From contig NZ_RARC01000010.1 of the NCBI RefSeq assembly GCF_003719305.1, forward strand, positions 62,001 through 126,000: 64,000 bases of DNA, read 5' to 3'. The translations under genes were made by a program, and so were the position numbers. The stretch is from Mycolicibacterium stellerae (GTDB lineage: Bacteria > Actinomycetota > Actinomycetes > Mycobacteriales > Mycobacteriaceae). A model generated the notes under the pieces. The model did not search any database. It was given only the letters and a program-made list of their open reading frames with translations, and had not been told where the DNA came from. This document shows positions 17,791 to 30,569 of the stretch, in pieces. Position 1 is the stretch's first letter; every line of letters begins with the position of its first letter.

Positions 17791-17814
17791 GCAGTAGCGC
17801 GCTACTGCAATCTC
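17791..17814 (-). promoter_or_regulatory. 18-bp palindromic operator of the ABC transporter
   Basis: GCAGTAGCGCGCTACTGC (17791-17808) is a perfect palindrome. With its lead-in it reads GAGATTGCAGTAG in gene direction, identical over 13 bases to the site before the P450 at 11768. Homology between the two promoters continues without gaps for about 50 bases. Typical of a TetR-family dimer site. Confidence 0.7.
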
Positions 17815-17832
17815 ACCCGATCTCGGTGCGGG

Positions 17833-19089
17833 TCACACCGTCTGCTCGCTCACCGCGCGCACCCGCAACTGGAACTCGAGCTGCGCCGCGGCTTTCCGAG
17901 CGGCGGCTACGGCCTCATCGGCCGTATCACCTACGGCACGTACATATGCGATGCGCGAGTCCGAGGACTCAAGGGCGCCGATCGTGCTGCCCGGTCGGAT
18001 CAGCAGTTCGACCTCGGTGACTCCCGCGGCGTTACGGGCCTCGTCGAGGCCGCTGACATCTGCGACCACACCGGCGGCCGGCGCGGCGACAAACCAGATA
18101 GCCGAGCGGCGGGAGGGCCGGTCCTCCGCCAGCACCGCGCGGAGGTCGGGGAGTACCTTCTCGCCCACCGTCTGCCTCACGACGAACTCGGCGAGGTCGA
18201 CACCGGTGGCTTCAAAGGTCAGGGCCGGAATCTCGTCACCGCCCATCCGTACATGGGTTTCGATCACCCGCGGACCAGCGGCGGTCATGACGATTTCGGT
18301 GTGAGTGGCGCCGAATTCCACATCAAGGGCCTCGAGCACCCGTTCCACGTAGGCGCCGACGTCCTCCTGCTGATTCGAGGTGAGGTCTGCTGAGGCCACG
18401 TGCCCGAGCTCGACGAAGGTGGTCGGATCGGAGAACTTTCGGGTGATGGAGACGACCTGGTGCTCGCCGAGCTCAGAGAACGCTTCGACACTGAACTGAG
18501 GGCCTTCGTGGAACTGCTCGATCAGCACCCCGGCATGCGGCACGCCGTCGTACCGACCGCTGGCCCGCTCGAACGCCGAAGCCAACTCGCTGTCACGCCT
18601 GACCACCGCAACGCCGGCACTTCCTGAGCCGGCTACCGGCTTGACCACACACGGGAATCCGTGATCACAGACGAAGGCCTTCAAGGCGGCCAGGTCAGCC
18701 ACTACCGCCGAAGCCGTTGTGTCGACACCGGTTTCGCGAAGTCTGGCCCGCATCGCATGCTTGTCGTGCACCAGCTCTACGGTCTGCGGCGAGTGGGTGG
18801 TGGTGCCGAGCGCCTCCCCGATCACGGCACAGCGGTCCTGGTCGGTCTCGCCGAAGGTGGCGATCCGGGTGAACGGATCTAGCTCGTGTGCGGCCCTGGC
18901 CAGTGCAATCCACTCCTCGTCGGGGGCGTCGTGTCGCACCGCGATGACCCGGGTGTGCTCGGTCAGCTCTCGGAGCTTGGCGACGAATTCCAGACGGCAG
19001 ATCACCGATGTCTTGGTGCCGGGAATTGCCCGCCGGACGCGGGCGGGAAGGTCGCGGCCACTGCCGACGACGAGAACATGCTCGGTCAT
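17833..19089 (-). CDS. ATP-grasp ligase (second of the cluster)
   Basis: 418-residue ATP-grasp enzyme, a carboxylate-amine (or similar) ligase acting through an acyl phosphate. The Rossmann-like N-terminal segment LVVGSGRDLP is followed by the ATP-binding core: FPCVVKPVAGSGSAGVAVVRR, VLIEQFHEGPQFSVEAFS, and the magnesium-site region EIVMTAAGPRVIETHVRMGGDEIP. The NExN-type motif appears here as ETHVR, resembling dipeptide-forming ATP-grasp proteins such as the BacD/TabS group. GAGGTG lies before the ATG at 19089, which overlaps the MFS stop (ATGA). Last gene of the leader-A operon. Substrate unknown. Confidence 0.85.
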   Translation of the reverse strand: MTEHVLVVGSGRDLPARVRRAIPGTKTSVICRLEFVAKLRELTEHTRVIAVRHDAPDEEWIALARAAHELDPFTRIATFGETDQDRCAVIGEALGTTTHSPQTVELVHDKHAMRARLRETGVDTTASAVVADLAALKAFVCDHGFPCVVKPVAGSGSAGVAVVRRDSELASAFERASGRYDGVPHAGVLIEQFHEGPQFSVEAFSELGEHQVVSITRKFSDPTTFVELGHVASADLTSNQQEDVGAYVERVLEALDVEFGATHTEIVMTAAGPRVIETHVRMGGDEIPALTFEATGVDLAEFVVRQTVGEKVLPDLRAVLAEDRPSRRSAIWFVAAPAAGVVADVSGLDEARNAAGVTEVELLIRPGSTIGALESSDSRIAYVRAVGDTADEAVAAARKAAAQLEFQLRVRAVSEQTV

Positions 19090-20387
19090 GAATTCACCTC
19101 GGTTGGTTGGGGGTTGGGAGGACAACGGGTAACGGCGGTGCTCTGCCGCTCGGTCAGACAGCGGCGCGCCGCTGTTCGCGACACCAGGGCGGCGGTCCCG
19201 AAGGCTCCGGCCAGTATCGGCCAGGCGATCATGCCGGTGGGCATCAGCACCACGACCAGCAGGCCAGGGCCGATGACCTTCTGCCCGCTGAAACCCAGGC
19301 TGAACGCACCGAGATAGCGGGCGCGGGCGCCCTCAGGCGACAGTTCCGCGGACAGCTCCCAGGCCGCCACCTCTTGGAGGTTCTCGGCGACCGAAAGCGC
19401 CACGACCGCAACCAGTATCGCGAAGACCGCAACGGTGGCCGACGCCGCCTGGCCCACCGCGAAGAATCCACAGCAGATCGCCATCAACGCGCCGGAAAGC
19501 ACCAGCAGCCGGATCGCCGCGCGCGGCCCGGCGGCGAACCTGGCGACGTAGACCTGAAGCAGCACGGTCAGCACCGTGTTGACCGCCATCAAGACCGGCA
19601 CCAACGCAACCGGTACCGCGGTGTGCTCGATGACCCAAATCGGCAGCAGAACGATCAGCACGGTGTCGTAGAGAGACAGGACGCCATTGCCGACGGTGAA
19701 GACCATGAACCACCGATCGCGGAATGGGGATCGGACTCCCGCAGTGGCTGGCGCCGCCGGTACGGGTGTGGTGCGCTCGCCGACCGGGCCCGCCTTTGAC
19801 AGCACGTGCCGCACCGTGGCTGCGACCACGACGAAGGAGAGTCCGTTACCCACGAAGACCACCGTGAACACGGATGGCTCAGCCGTGGCGAAGGCGGCGG
19901 CGGCGAGGAGGAAGCCGACCGTCAGGCCCACGTTCCGGATGGCCCGGATGGAGGCCATCGTCTTGGTGCGGTCTTGGCCTCCGATCAACGCCGTCACAAC
20001 GGCCTGCTGGATCGGTGAGCTCGACCGGTCGGCGGCGGTGAGCAATACGGTGAGCACGAGGAAGCCCTTGAAGTCGGAGACGAACGCGAAGCAGCCGTAA
20101 CCGAGACCGCGCAGCAGCAGGAGGGCGACGTAGAAACGTCCCGTCCCCAGCCGGTCAGCCAACCGGCCGAGCGGTACCGGCGCGAGCAGGGCGACAGCTC
20201 CGGCAAGAGCGGTCGCCAGGGCGACCTGCGCCGCGGCGATGCCGACGACACCAACGAAATAGAGGGCGAAGGAGGCGAAGAACATTCCCGTGCCCAACGA
20301 GTCGATGCCTGCACCGATCGCGAGTGTGCGGCCGGCGTGGCTGCTGGGGAGCAGCATCACACCCAGCCGCCTGATCACGCCGTTCAC
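19086..20387 (-). CDS. Major facilitator superfamily transporter
   Basis: Polytopic membrane protein of 433 residues with about 12 hydrophobic helices and the MFS motif A-like loop GRLADRLGTGRF between helices 2 and 3. It lies inside a run of biosynthetic genes joined by 4-base overlaps, so export of, or self-protection from, the cluster product is the natural guess. The GTG start at 20387 is marked by a full AGGAGG 8 bases upstream, one of the best ribosome sites in the window, and overlaps the BCAT-fusion stop (GTGA). Confidence 0.9.
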   Translation of the reverse strand: MNGVIRRLGVMLLPSSHAGRTLAIGAGIDSLGTGMFFASFALYFVGVVGIAAAQVALATALAGAVALLAPVPLGRLADRLGTGRFYVALLLLRGLGYGCFAFVSDFKGFLVLTVLLTAADRSSSPIQQAVVTALIGGQDRTKTMASIRAIRNVGLTVGFLLAAAAFATAEPSVFTVVFVGNGLSFVVVAATVRHVLSKAGPVGERTTPVPAAPATAGVRSPFRDRWFMVFTVGNGVLSLYDTVLIVLLPIWVIEHTAVPVALVPVLMAVNTVLTVLLQVYVARFAAGPRAAIRLLVLSGALMAICCGFFAVGQAASATVAVFAILVAVVALSVAENLQEVAAWELSAELSPEGARARYLGAFSLGFSGQKVIGPGLLVVVLMPTGMIAWPILAGAFGTAALVSRTAARRCLTERQSTAVTRCPPNPQPTEVNS

Positions 20388-22069
20388 TGTGGAACCTCCT
20401 GGGGCGCATGCCCTATCGCTCGTATCAAGTCGGCGGACCGTCGCACGTGGATAGCGGTTGCTGCCTCGGGTGCGGGGCGGCGAAGGTGGTTCCACGCGTA
20501 GCGACGTGCGGCATTGACCAACAGCTCCGTGGTGGCTGCCGGTCCGCCCTTTGCGGCCTGCGCCACCAGCGCGGCCGCAATGAGCAGCCGGCCTATCCGG
20601 TCGACCAGCACCCATCCCGCGGCGGCCACGGTCGCGGGGTCGGCTCCGACCCACTCGTGACGCGTGGTGTCCAGCGTCTGCAGCCCGTCGTTCACGATCC
20701 GCCAGGCGGCTGAGAGCCGCCCTTCTGGCGTCGCGCCGAGCAGCTCCTTGGCTCGATCGACAACGGCGTCGAAATGCTCAGGAAGGGTGAGCATTACGAG
20801 CGCGTCCTCGGTAAGGGCGAACGTGTCCAGCCCGGTGCCGTCCTGCCCGCCCGCCAGGACGGCGTCCGCGGCGACCACGTAGGCGGCAGACCGTGCGGCC
20901 GCCCTCAAGGCGGGGCCGTGCGAAGGGCCCGGGAGGGCCTGCCAGGCCCGCGCAGCGATCAGGTCCACAGCCCGGTCGGCGGCCTCCTCGCGCCGGGCGA
21001 CGGCAGCGGGACGGTTGTCGTCGAACAACGCTACGGCGGCATCGGCCAGCTGTGCGACAACGTCCTCCAGGATCGCCATGCCGTCGGCGGCCGGCGCCGC
21101 CGCGGCCGGGGCGGGCGACAGGGGAGTGGCTGAGTTGATGCCTGAATGCCCAACGTATTCGAGCCAATGTCGGTAGGCGGGGTTGCGCCCGCGGACTACA
21201 TCGTTGAATGCATCGCGCAGGTGTGCGGTGATCGGTCCGCAGCCGGCCGCTGCCGTTGGACGGTCGTCAACTGAGGCAACCGGGATGATCTCGGCCGCGG
21301 TTCCGGTGAGGAACGCCTCGTCGGCGACGTACAGCTCGCTGCGGGTCAGGCTCTGCTCGTGGACCGCGTAGCCCAGGTCTCGGGCCAGCGTGATGACGGT
21401 GTCCCTGGTGACACCCGCCAGGATGTTGTCGCTGATCGGCGGTGTGATCAACTTCCCATCGCGGACCGCGAAGATGTTGGCGGCGGAGGCTTCGGACACG
21501 TGCCCGGTCGGGGTGAGCATCAGGGCGTCGTCGTAGCCGGCGCGGGTAGCAGCGAGCTTGGCGAGCGCCGAGTTGACGTATGCGCCGGTCGCCTTGGCGA
21601 GCGGGGGGACCGAGTGAATCCCGTTGCGTTGCCAGCTACTTACGACGAGTCGGCACCCCTCCTGGTCCGCCTTCTCGCCGAGATATGACCCCCAGGGCCA
21701 GGCCGCGATGGCCACCCGCGCACTGTCCAGCGCGGGGGCGACGCCCATCGCGCCATAGCCGAGATAGACGATGGGACGCAGATAGCCCGACTCCAGACCG
21801 GTGCGGTGCATCAGTTCGAGCGAAGCCTCGGTGAGCTCGTCGACCGTCCAGCCGGGATCCATGAGGTAGACCCTCGCCGAGTCGTGCAGCCGCTTCAGAT
21901 GGTCTCGCAGTCGGAAGACGGCCGGACCATCTGCGGTCGGATAAGCCCGGATGCCTTCGTAGACACCCCACCCGTAGTGCAGGCTGGGAGTCAGCACGTG
22001 GACCTGTGCTTGATCCCACGGGACGAACTCTCCGTCCATCCAGACGGTGTCGGTTGGTGTCAGTTTCAC
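20384..22069 (-). CDS. Branched-chain-type aminotransferase with extra C-terminal helical domain
   Basis: 561 residues. The first roughly 310 are a fold-type IV PLP aminotransferase of BCAT type: WMDGEFVPWDQAQVHVLTPS, YGWGVYEGIR, the PLP lysine in LAKATGAYVNS, then GHVSEASAANIF and LTGTAAEIIPV. The remaining 240 (from about AILEDVVAQLADAAVALF) are Ala-rich and all helical, not part of any BCAT I know; they weakly recall the helical bundle of acyl-CoA dehydrogenases but I cannot assign them. The GTG at 22069 overlaps the upstream stop (GTGA). Expected role: transamination of an amino or keto acid building block. Confidence 0.85.
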   Translation of the reverse strand: MKLTPTDTVWMDGEFVPWDQAQVHVLTPSLHYGWGVYEGIRAYPTADGPAVFRLRDHLKRLHDSARVYLMDPGWTVDELTEASLELMHRTGLESGYLRPIVYLGYGAMGVAPALDSARVAIAAWPWGSYLGEKADQEGCRLVVSSWQRNGIHSVPPLAKATGAYVNSALAKLAATRAGYDDALMLTPTGHVSEASAANIFAVRDGKLITPPISDNILAGVTRDTVITLARDLGYAVHEQSLTRSELYVADEAFLTGTAAEIIPVASVDDRPTAAAGCGPITAHLRDAFNDVVRGRNPAYRHWLEYVGHSGINSATPLSPAPAAAAPAADGMAILEDVVAQLADAAVALFDDNRPAAVARREEAADRAVDLIAARAWQALPGPSHGPALRAAARSAAYVVAADAVLAGGQDGTGLDTFALTEDALVMLTLPEHFDAVVDRAKELLGATPEGRLSAAWRIVNDGLQTLDTTRHEWVGADPATVAAAGWVLVDRIGRLLIAAALVAQAAKGGPAATTELLVNAARRYAWNHLRRPAPEAATAIHVRRSADLIRAIGHAPQEVPQ

Positions 22070-23304
22070 TGCTGCGCTCCAATTGTGTTGGTAACTGAGG
22101 GGATTCGGGACGGCACGGGCGTGGCGGTGGCTCCCACGAGGCCCAGCTGGCGCTCGATGCTTTGCGACTGAAGCGCGAGCACCTCGCGATAGGTGTCGGC
22201 CTGCGCGCCGTGGAACGCGAACCAGCCCCAACGAGGCCGCAGCTCGCAGCCTCGCGTGACCTTGGCCTCGTAGGCGGCGAGTCCGTAGTGGATTCGTCGT
22301 ATTCGGTGTTCCACCGCCCATCGAGCCGTCTCGTGATAATCGACCGCGAAGTAGCAGCCCCTCGCGTCTGGAGCAGTGCCGCCCGTCCGGGCAAACAGCG
22401 CGTCGCGGGTGCGCAGGTACAGGACGAAGCTATCGATGCGGCCGTCCCGCTCGGCGCTCAACACGACGCAGCTCTCGCCCAATTCGTCGCGTACGGCGTT
22501 CAAGTCGCTGCGAACGCGGTCCTCGCCGCCCGGCAGCCCATACTTGGCCCGGTGGGCGACCTGCAGCTCTACCAAGTCGTCGTTGATCGCATCGGGACCG
22601 GTACGAACCACGGTGCTCCACCCCGCCGCCGCATAACTTCGCAGCTCCTTTTTCACTTGGTACCGGCGACGCTTGCTGAGGCCGGCCAGGTAGCCCTCCC
22701 AAGTCGTGTCGGGTAATTCGAGCACGCCCTCGGCGCCAAGCAGAGTGGCCGCGTATCCGACGCGAGCTGCGGACTGGTCGATGTCCGCGGCCTCCGGTTC
22801 GCCGACATACAGCATTGCGACGCTGCGGCAACTCAGCTCAGCGGCGGCCTGCAGCAGCAGTTCAGGGAGCGCGGCCATGAGCGCGCGGCGCTGGTCGCCG
22901 GTTCGATCATGAGCGTGCGCCACGCCGTGGTGGTTACCGAAAGTGGCGAGCGCCAGCGACGGATACTGGTCCGGATCTGGCAGGGTCGCCGTCAGCTCGG
23001 CCCAGCGCTGTTGGTCGGATGGGTCGAGCAGCTCGGGCTCCGCCAATGCGCCCGCGGTTCCGGCCAGTCTGGGCGGATCGTAGAAGAGCAGGCCGCCAGG
23101 CTTCGCAGTTATCAGCAGCGGTGCGAGCGCAACGGCCTTGTCGTCTTCGCGCACTTCGAGGTAACGCACCTCGTGCAGGTTCGTCCGTTCGGTGAACCTG
23201 CACCAACGCTCGTCCTCCCAGATGATGTCCGGATCGGCCAGGCCGCCGAAGTCTTGCGATGATGGACGTGCGTTGGGCGGCAACAGATGACTGGAGTAGG
23301 TCAT
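22066..23304 (-). CDS. FemAB/GNAT-like acyl- or aminoacyltransferase
   Basis: 412-residue protein whose C-terminal half looks like the GNAT fold of the Acetyltransf_6/FemAB-like group: WEGYLAGLSKRRRYQVKKELRS, then FVLYLRTRDALFARTGGTAPDARG and VEHRIRRIHYGLAAYEAKVTRGCELRPRWGW split by a loop. Such enzymes transfer acyl or aminoacyl groups to amines; in peptide pathways they can form amide bonds from CoA or tRNA donors. Which donor is used cannot be read here. ATG overlaps the stop of the ATP-grasp gene (ATGA). Confidence 0.75.
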   Translation of the reverse strand: MTYSSHLLPPNARPSSQDFGGLADPDIIWEDERWCRFTERTNLHEVRYLEVREDDKAVALAPLLITAKPGGLLFYDPPRLAGTAGALAEPELLDPSDQQRWAELTATLPDPDQYPSLALATFGNHHGVAHAHDRTGDQRRALMAALPELLLQAAAELSCRSVAMLYVGEPEAADIDQSAARVGYAATLLGAEGVLELPDTTWEGYLAGLSKRRRYQVKKELRSYAAAGWSTVVRTGPDAINDDLVELQVAHRAKYGLPGGEDRVRSDLNAVRDELGESCVVLSAERDGRIDSFVLYLRTRDALFARTGGTAPDARGCYFAVDYHETARWAVEHRIRRIHYGLAAYEAKVTRGCELRPRWGWFAFHGAQADTYREVLALQSQSIERQLGLVGATATPVPSRIPSVTNTIGAQQ

Positions 23305-24530
23305 CGCACGCCACCGCCATGCTCAACGAGCTCCCAGCCGAAGCCGGTGCTCACCAACGCGGCGGACAGATGCAGCTTCTCACCCAGCGCGACACCGTCG
23401 GTGTCGGTGATCACCCAGCTGGCCAGGAAGTCCGCGGACTTGCGACGCTCATAGCGCTCGTCGCCCCATTCGTCGCCGACATGCGTGTGCAGGGTGAAAT
23501 CGGTTACCCCGGGCGGCTTTTCGGGAAGGCGCAATACCCGGCCTCGTCTGGGGGGAACCCCGTAGAAGGCCGCATGGGGGGCGGTCCGTACTCGCCGGCG
23601 CACCGTGTCGAGGTCGGTCGGCAACCCGCACTCCACCCGCGACCACAGCTCTCGCGGGTCGATTCCCAGAACCTGACGGAGCATCTTCGGTATCGGGCCA
23701 CCGGCGATGCGGGCGGCGACCTCGCACAGCACGATCTCGCCGTTGGCGGTGACGAAAAACTCGGCGTGCACGCAGACGGTGGGCGGCGAGGGCAGCGCGT
23801 CCACGAGTCGCCAGGTCTCCTGCACTAGGCGATCGGTCAGCGGGTCAGCGGTATCAAGGGTGCGGGAGCCGAAGGGGGCGTCGGTCCAATGTTCGAGGCA
23901 TCCCTGGCCGGTGTACCGCGACGCGACCGCCGCAACCGGGACCCCGTCGACTCGGAACGCGTCGACATGATGAAGAACACCTTCGACGAACTCCTCGACT
24001 TCGTACGGCTCGGTCGATACGACGCCGGCGAGGTCGGCAGCCTGTTCCGGGGCATCGAGAACATATACGCCGGTGGAACCGGAACCACCGCGTGGCTTGA
24101 CCACGACCCGCCCGGGATGGGAGGCCATGAAGTCCGCGATCTCGTCGGCGTTCGTCGCCGGCGCGAAGTCGGGCACCCGAATCCCGGCCGCCCGTGCGAA
24201 CAGCTTCATCGGCACCTTGTCGCGGTAAACGGTCGCGGCGACGGTGCCAAGTCCGGGCAGGTTGAGCTCGCCACGGAGCACAGCGGCTCGGGCGACGTCG
24301 ATTTCGGCAAGAGCCAGGATCGCCCGGGGCCGGTGCCGCTTGGCGGCCGCCCTTGCGGCGTCGAGCACCGCGTCGTCGTCGGTGTAGTCGGCGACAGTGA
24401 CGACCTCGGCGAACCCGTCGCCGACCCCGACACCAGCCGCAGTGACCGCCACCAGCCGACCGCTCTCCTCCGAAAGCCATTGCGCGAAGGGCAAACCGGC
24501 GTTCCGGGGACTGATTAGCACGAGAATCAC
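23301..24530 (-). CDS. ATP-grasp ligase (first of the cluster)
   Basis: 409-residue ATP-grasp enzyme of the carbamoyl-phosphate-synthase/dipeptide-ligase class. It starts MILVLISPRNAGLPFAQWL, with the ATP site in GRVVVKPRGGSGSTGVYVLDAP, the hinge YEVEEFVEGVLHHVDAFR and the metal motif HAEFFVTANGEIVLCEVAARIAGGP. The ARIAGG loop is common in ligases that join amino acids. It should activate a carboxylate for amide formation. GTG start overlapping the LDH2-like stop (GTGA). The second ATP-grasp gene closes the same operon, so two different bonds may be made. Confidence 0.87.
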   Translation of the reverse strand: MILVLISPRNAGLPFAQWLSEESGRLVAVTAAGVGVGDGFAEVVTVADYTDDDAVLDAARAAAKRHRPRAILALAEIDVARAAVLRGELNLPGLGTVAATVYRDKVPMKLFARAAGIRVPDFAPATNADEIADFMASHPGRVVVKPRGGSGSTGVYVLDAPEQAADLAGVVSTEPYEVEEFVEGVLHHVDAFRVDGVPVAAVASRYTGQGCLEHWTDAPFGSRTLDTADPLTDRLVQETWRLVDALPSPPTVCVHAEFFVTANGEIVLCEVAARIAGGPIPKMLRQVLGIDPRELWSRVECGLPTDLDTVRRRVRTAPHAAFYGVPPRRGRVLRLPEKPPGVTDFTLHTHVGDEWGDERYERRKSADFLASWVITDTDGVALGEKLHLSAALVSTGFGWELVEHGGGVR

Positions 24531-25627
24531 GACGCGATCTCCTCATCCGGGACGACCGCAGCCGTTGGACCAGCCACGCGGAGACTTGCGGCCAGTGCGG
24601 TGAGGACGTCAGCTGTCTTGGCGTCCAGCGGGATACCCCGCTGCCACCGCTCGTGTTCGTGTGCGCGTTGCGGGTCGCCGGGAGCCAGTACCGGTTGACT
24701 GCGATTCGCCGGCGTGGCCGCGCGCACGGTGCCCAACAAATCAGCCAGCCCGGCGCTGAAATTCTGCTGGCCGGTGAAGGCGTGCGGATCCAGGGCGAGC
24801 AGAAGATGACCAACCCCGCGTCCCTGCCCGGGCGTGCCCTCACCGACCTGAGAAAGCTGCCAGTCCAGCGGCGCCCCGGTCAGTACGCCTGCGAGCAGGG
24901 TGACCGCCATGGCCAGGCCCTGTCCCTTGTATCCACCGAGTGGCGACAGCGCGTACGCCTCGTCGGGTTCCGCCGTCGGTCGCCCGTCGGCGTCGGTCAC
25001 CCAGCCGCTGTCCAGCGGTTGCCGCTGGGCCCGGCGGTGCTTGATCTCACCGAAGCAGACCTGGCTGGTGGCCATGTCGAGGGCGAACTCGTCGCCCTCG
25101 CCGCCCGCAGCCACGCTGATCGGGTTGGTGCCGAACAATGGCTCGACGCCGCCGTACGGGGCTACCCGCGATGCTGCCGAAGTGACCGCTAAGCCGACCA
25201 GACCGTCGCGGGCGAGCCGCCGGGTGTAGACCGAGGCCGCACCGAAGTGGTTGGAGTTGCGGACACCCACGGCTGCGACCCCGAACTGCCGGGCGCGTTC
25301 CGCGGCGGTCCGGGCGGCAGCCAACCCCGCGAGAACGCCGAGCGCGCCGTCGGCGTCTATCAGCAGTCCCGCGCCGCGGTCTTGGATCACGCGGATACGG
25401 GCTTTCGCATTGGCGACGCCGGTCGCGAGCTCGTCCAGATACTGCGGCAGCAACCGCAAGCCATGGGTGTCGATACCGCGCAACGAGGTGTCCACGAGCG
25501 CGTCGGCCACCAACTTGGCGTCAGCCGCGGGCAATCCAGCCTTGGTGAGCGCGACCCGGGACAGCGATCGAGCCTCGTGTTCTCCGACGACCGGAACCTC
25601 TTGCTGCAGTGGAAAGTACGAAGTCAT
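24527..25627 (-). CDS. LDH2/malate dehydrogenase-like NAD(P)H oxidoreductase
   Basis: 366-residue member of the LDH2 family (malate, ureidoglycolate and piperideine-2-carboxylate/pyrroline-2-carboxylate reductases). RGIDTHGLRLLPQY holds the conserved histidine, followed by VRNSNHFGAASVYTRRLA and GVEPLFGTNPISVA. In a cluster with a lysine-aminomutase-like enzyme, a cyclic imino acid or 2-oxo acid substrate is plausible but is inference. First gene of the 24527-17833 operon, behind leader copy A; it begins MTSYFPLQ, a diverged version of the MTTYWEEP start seen with the other copies. No Shine-Dalgarno sequence precedes the ATG. Confidence 0.9.
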   Translation of the reverse strand: MTSYFPLQQEVPVVGEHEARSLSRVALTKAGLPAADAKLVADALVDTSLRGIDTHGLRLLPQYLDELATGVANAKARIRVIQDRGAGLLIDADGALGVLAGLAAARTAAERARQFGVAAVGVRNSNHFGAASVYTRRLARDGLVGLAVTSAASRVAPYGGVEPLFGTNPISVAAGGEGDEFALDMATSQVCFGEIKHRRAQRQPLDSGWVTDADGRPTAEPDEAYALSPLGGYKGQGLAMAVTLLAGVLTGAPLDWQLSQVGEGTPGQGRGVGHLLLALDPHAFTGQQNFSAGLADLLGTVRAATPANRSQPVLAPGDPQRAHEHERWQRGIPLDAKTADVLTALAASLRVAGPTAAVVPDEEIAS

Positions 25628-25723
25628 GAAAGGAATAGTCGCGATAAATGGGTGGATCCGTAATCGTCGGGAAGCCAGATTCCACTACTGAAAGGGAAAG
25701 GGTTTCCTATCCGCGTGGTAAGC
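25613..25723 (-). promoter_or_regulatory. Conserved leader element, copy A (before the LDH2-like gene)
   Basis: About 111 bases ending in the first codons of the LDH2-like gene. In gene direction the shared blocks are GCTTACC, GGATAGGAAACCC, CCTTTCA, GTGGAATCTGGCTTCCCG, CGATTACGGA and CGCGACTATT before ATG. One extra base relative to copies B-E in the C/T tract shifts any reading frame through the block, so conservation is at nucleotide level. Here the coding part diverges after ATGACTTCGTAC. Confidence 0.75.
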
Positions 25724-25738
25724 CCAATCCGATTGGGC
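25722..25738 (-). terminator. Small hairpin between the two biosynthetic operons
   Basis: GCCCAAT-CCG-ATTGGGC, a 7-bp stem lying 134 bases after the epimerase-GNAT stop and immediately 5' of leader A. Either a weak terminator for the upstream operon or an extension of the leader A promoter. Confidence 0.35.
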
Positions 25739-25871
25739 CGGCACATGACGGTTGCCCGTGCCCCGGAGTTGCAGCGGTTGCCGTTGGCGCGACGGGGGAA
25801 CTACAGGTCACGAATCTGAAGATGACGCCCGATCGAGGAAGCGATCGCCTACGCGCAGCGCGGGCCCATGG

Positions 25872-27358
25872 TCAGCGTGCACTCCGGTACATGAAGCAAT
25901 GCGGTCCAATGCCGGGCATCTCGAATTGCCCACCAACGGTGTGGAACCCGTGTCTGTGGTAGAAGCCCGCAGCGGAGGTGCGCGCGTTGCACCAGACCCC
26001 TTGGGCGCCGGCGACAACGGCGTGGGTGAGCGCAGTGCGCAGCAGGGCACTGCCAGCACCGGTGCCACGTACCTCGTCGACGGTGGCCATGCCACGGAGC
26101 CGCCAGCCGCGGCCCTGTTTCAGGCCTGGGACGGCGAATTCGGCAGGCGGATCCTCGTGGTACACCGAGGCCGCGCCGACCCGACGACCCTTGTGCAGCG
26201 CGGCAAAATGCCGGGAGCCGGGTCGAACATCCTCTGGGTACGAGCACAGCTCGGCGGGCTGATCTGGGCGCAACACCTGGTGGCGAATGGGCCACACGTC
26301 GGCGGCGTCTACTGGTCGCACCCGCCAGCCCAGCGCGGCTGGGTCCGGGACGTAACCTGAGCCCGGCCGGTCGGGCACGGTGATCCCGCCCCGGCTGTCG
26401 AGCGTCAACCCATCTCCGGTGTTCACCGCCAGCAGGTCAACAACATCGACGTCCAGGTGGTCGGCTAGGGCACCGAGGTGAGCGGTGGCGGAGACACCCG
26501 CTGCGGACTCGGGCATGCAGCCGAGCATCGTGATCAGACCGCGCTGACGAGCCGCGCGCAGCAGTGCAAGGGAAGGCGTGATTCCTCCGGCCTTCATGGG
26601 TTTGACGTTGATGCCGTTGAACGCCTCGGTGCAGGCGTTCAGGTCGGCCGCCGAGGTGATGCTCTCGTCGGCGATTACCGGGATGAGACTGCGGTGCTTC
26701 AGGATTCGGGCGTGCTCCCAGGCTGATCGCGGAAAGGGCTGCTCGATCAGCGACACCCCGAGCGCCTGCATCTCGGCCAGCGCTGCAAGCACCTTGGACA
26801 GTTCCCAGCCGCAGTTGCCGTCAACGTAGAACGGCGCGTCGGTATGACGACGGAGCTGCCGCAGCACAGTGAGGTCGCCGGGATCGGCGAGCTTGACCTT
26901 GTACGCCGACCACCCCAGTCGCTCACACAGCTTGCCCACCATCACCGACGGCTCGTCGAGGCCGATGCTGAAGCTCGATCGAAGGCCCTCCGGCGCGTCG
27001 AGTCCGAGGGCCCGCCACATCGGCACGCCGAGCAGTCGTGCTCGCAGATCATGCACGGCAGCATCGATGGCGGCGAGCGCGAACGGCGAGCCGGGCAGTT
27101 GGGCCGCGAGCACCTCCCACACGTCAAACGGGTTGTCCGGGCGTAGTTTTGCCAACAGTGGAGCTACCCGACGAAGATCGCTGTGCAGCTGTTCCAGGTC
27201 GGAGTTGTAGTGGTCGGTCATGAACGCAGACGCTTCGCCGAACCCGCTCACGCCGTCTTGGTCCAGTTCGACGATCAGCGCGTGCTGGACCGGGATTGCC
27301 TCTCTGGTTGACCGCCAGAGATGACGCTGAGTCAAGCTGATCTCATGCGCGATGACCT

Positions 27359-27362
<4 letters not shown>
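25872..27362 (-). CDS. Enolase-superfamily dipeptide epimerase fused to a GNAT acetyltransferase
   Basis: 496 residues. About 1-345 form a muconate-lactonising subgroup enolase-superfamily enzyme: YKVKLA (catalytic KxK), YVDGNCGW, LIEQPF, IADES and NVKPMKAGGI give the two lysines and three metal ligands of L-Ala-D/L-Glu-type epimerases. Residues of about 350-496 are a GNAT domain with WRLRGMATVDEVRGTGAGSALL (acetyl-CoA loop) and GFYHRHGFHTVG. Epimerisation plus N-acetylation in one chain suggests work on an amino acid or dipeptide intermediate. GTG start overlaps the aminomutase stop. Last gene of the leader-B operon. Confidence 0.87.
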
Positions 27363-30546
<3,184 letters not shown>

Positions 30547-30569
<23 letters not shown>

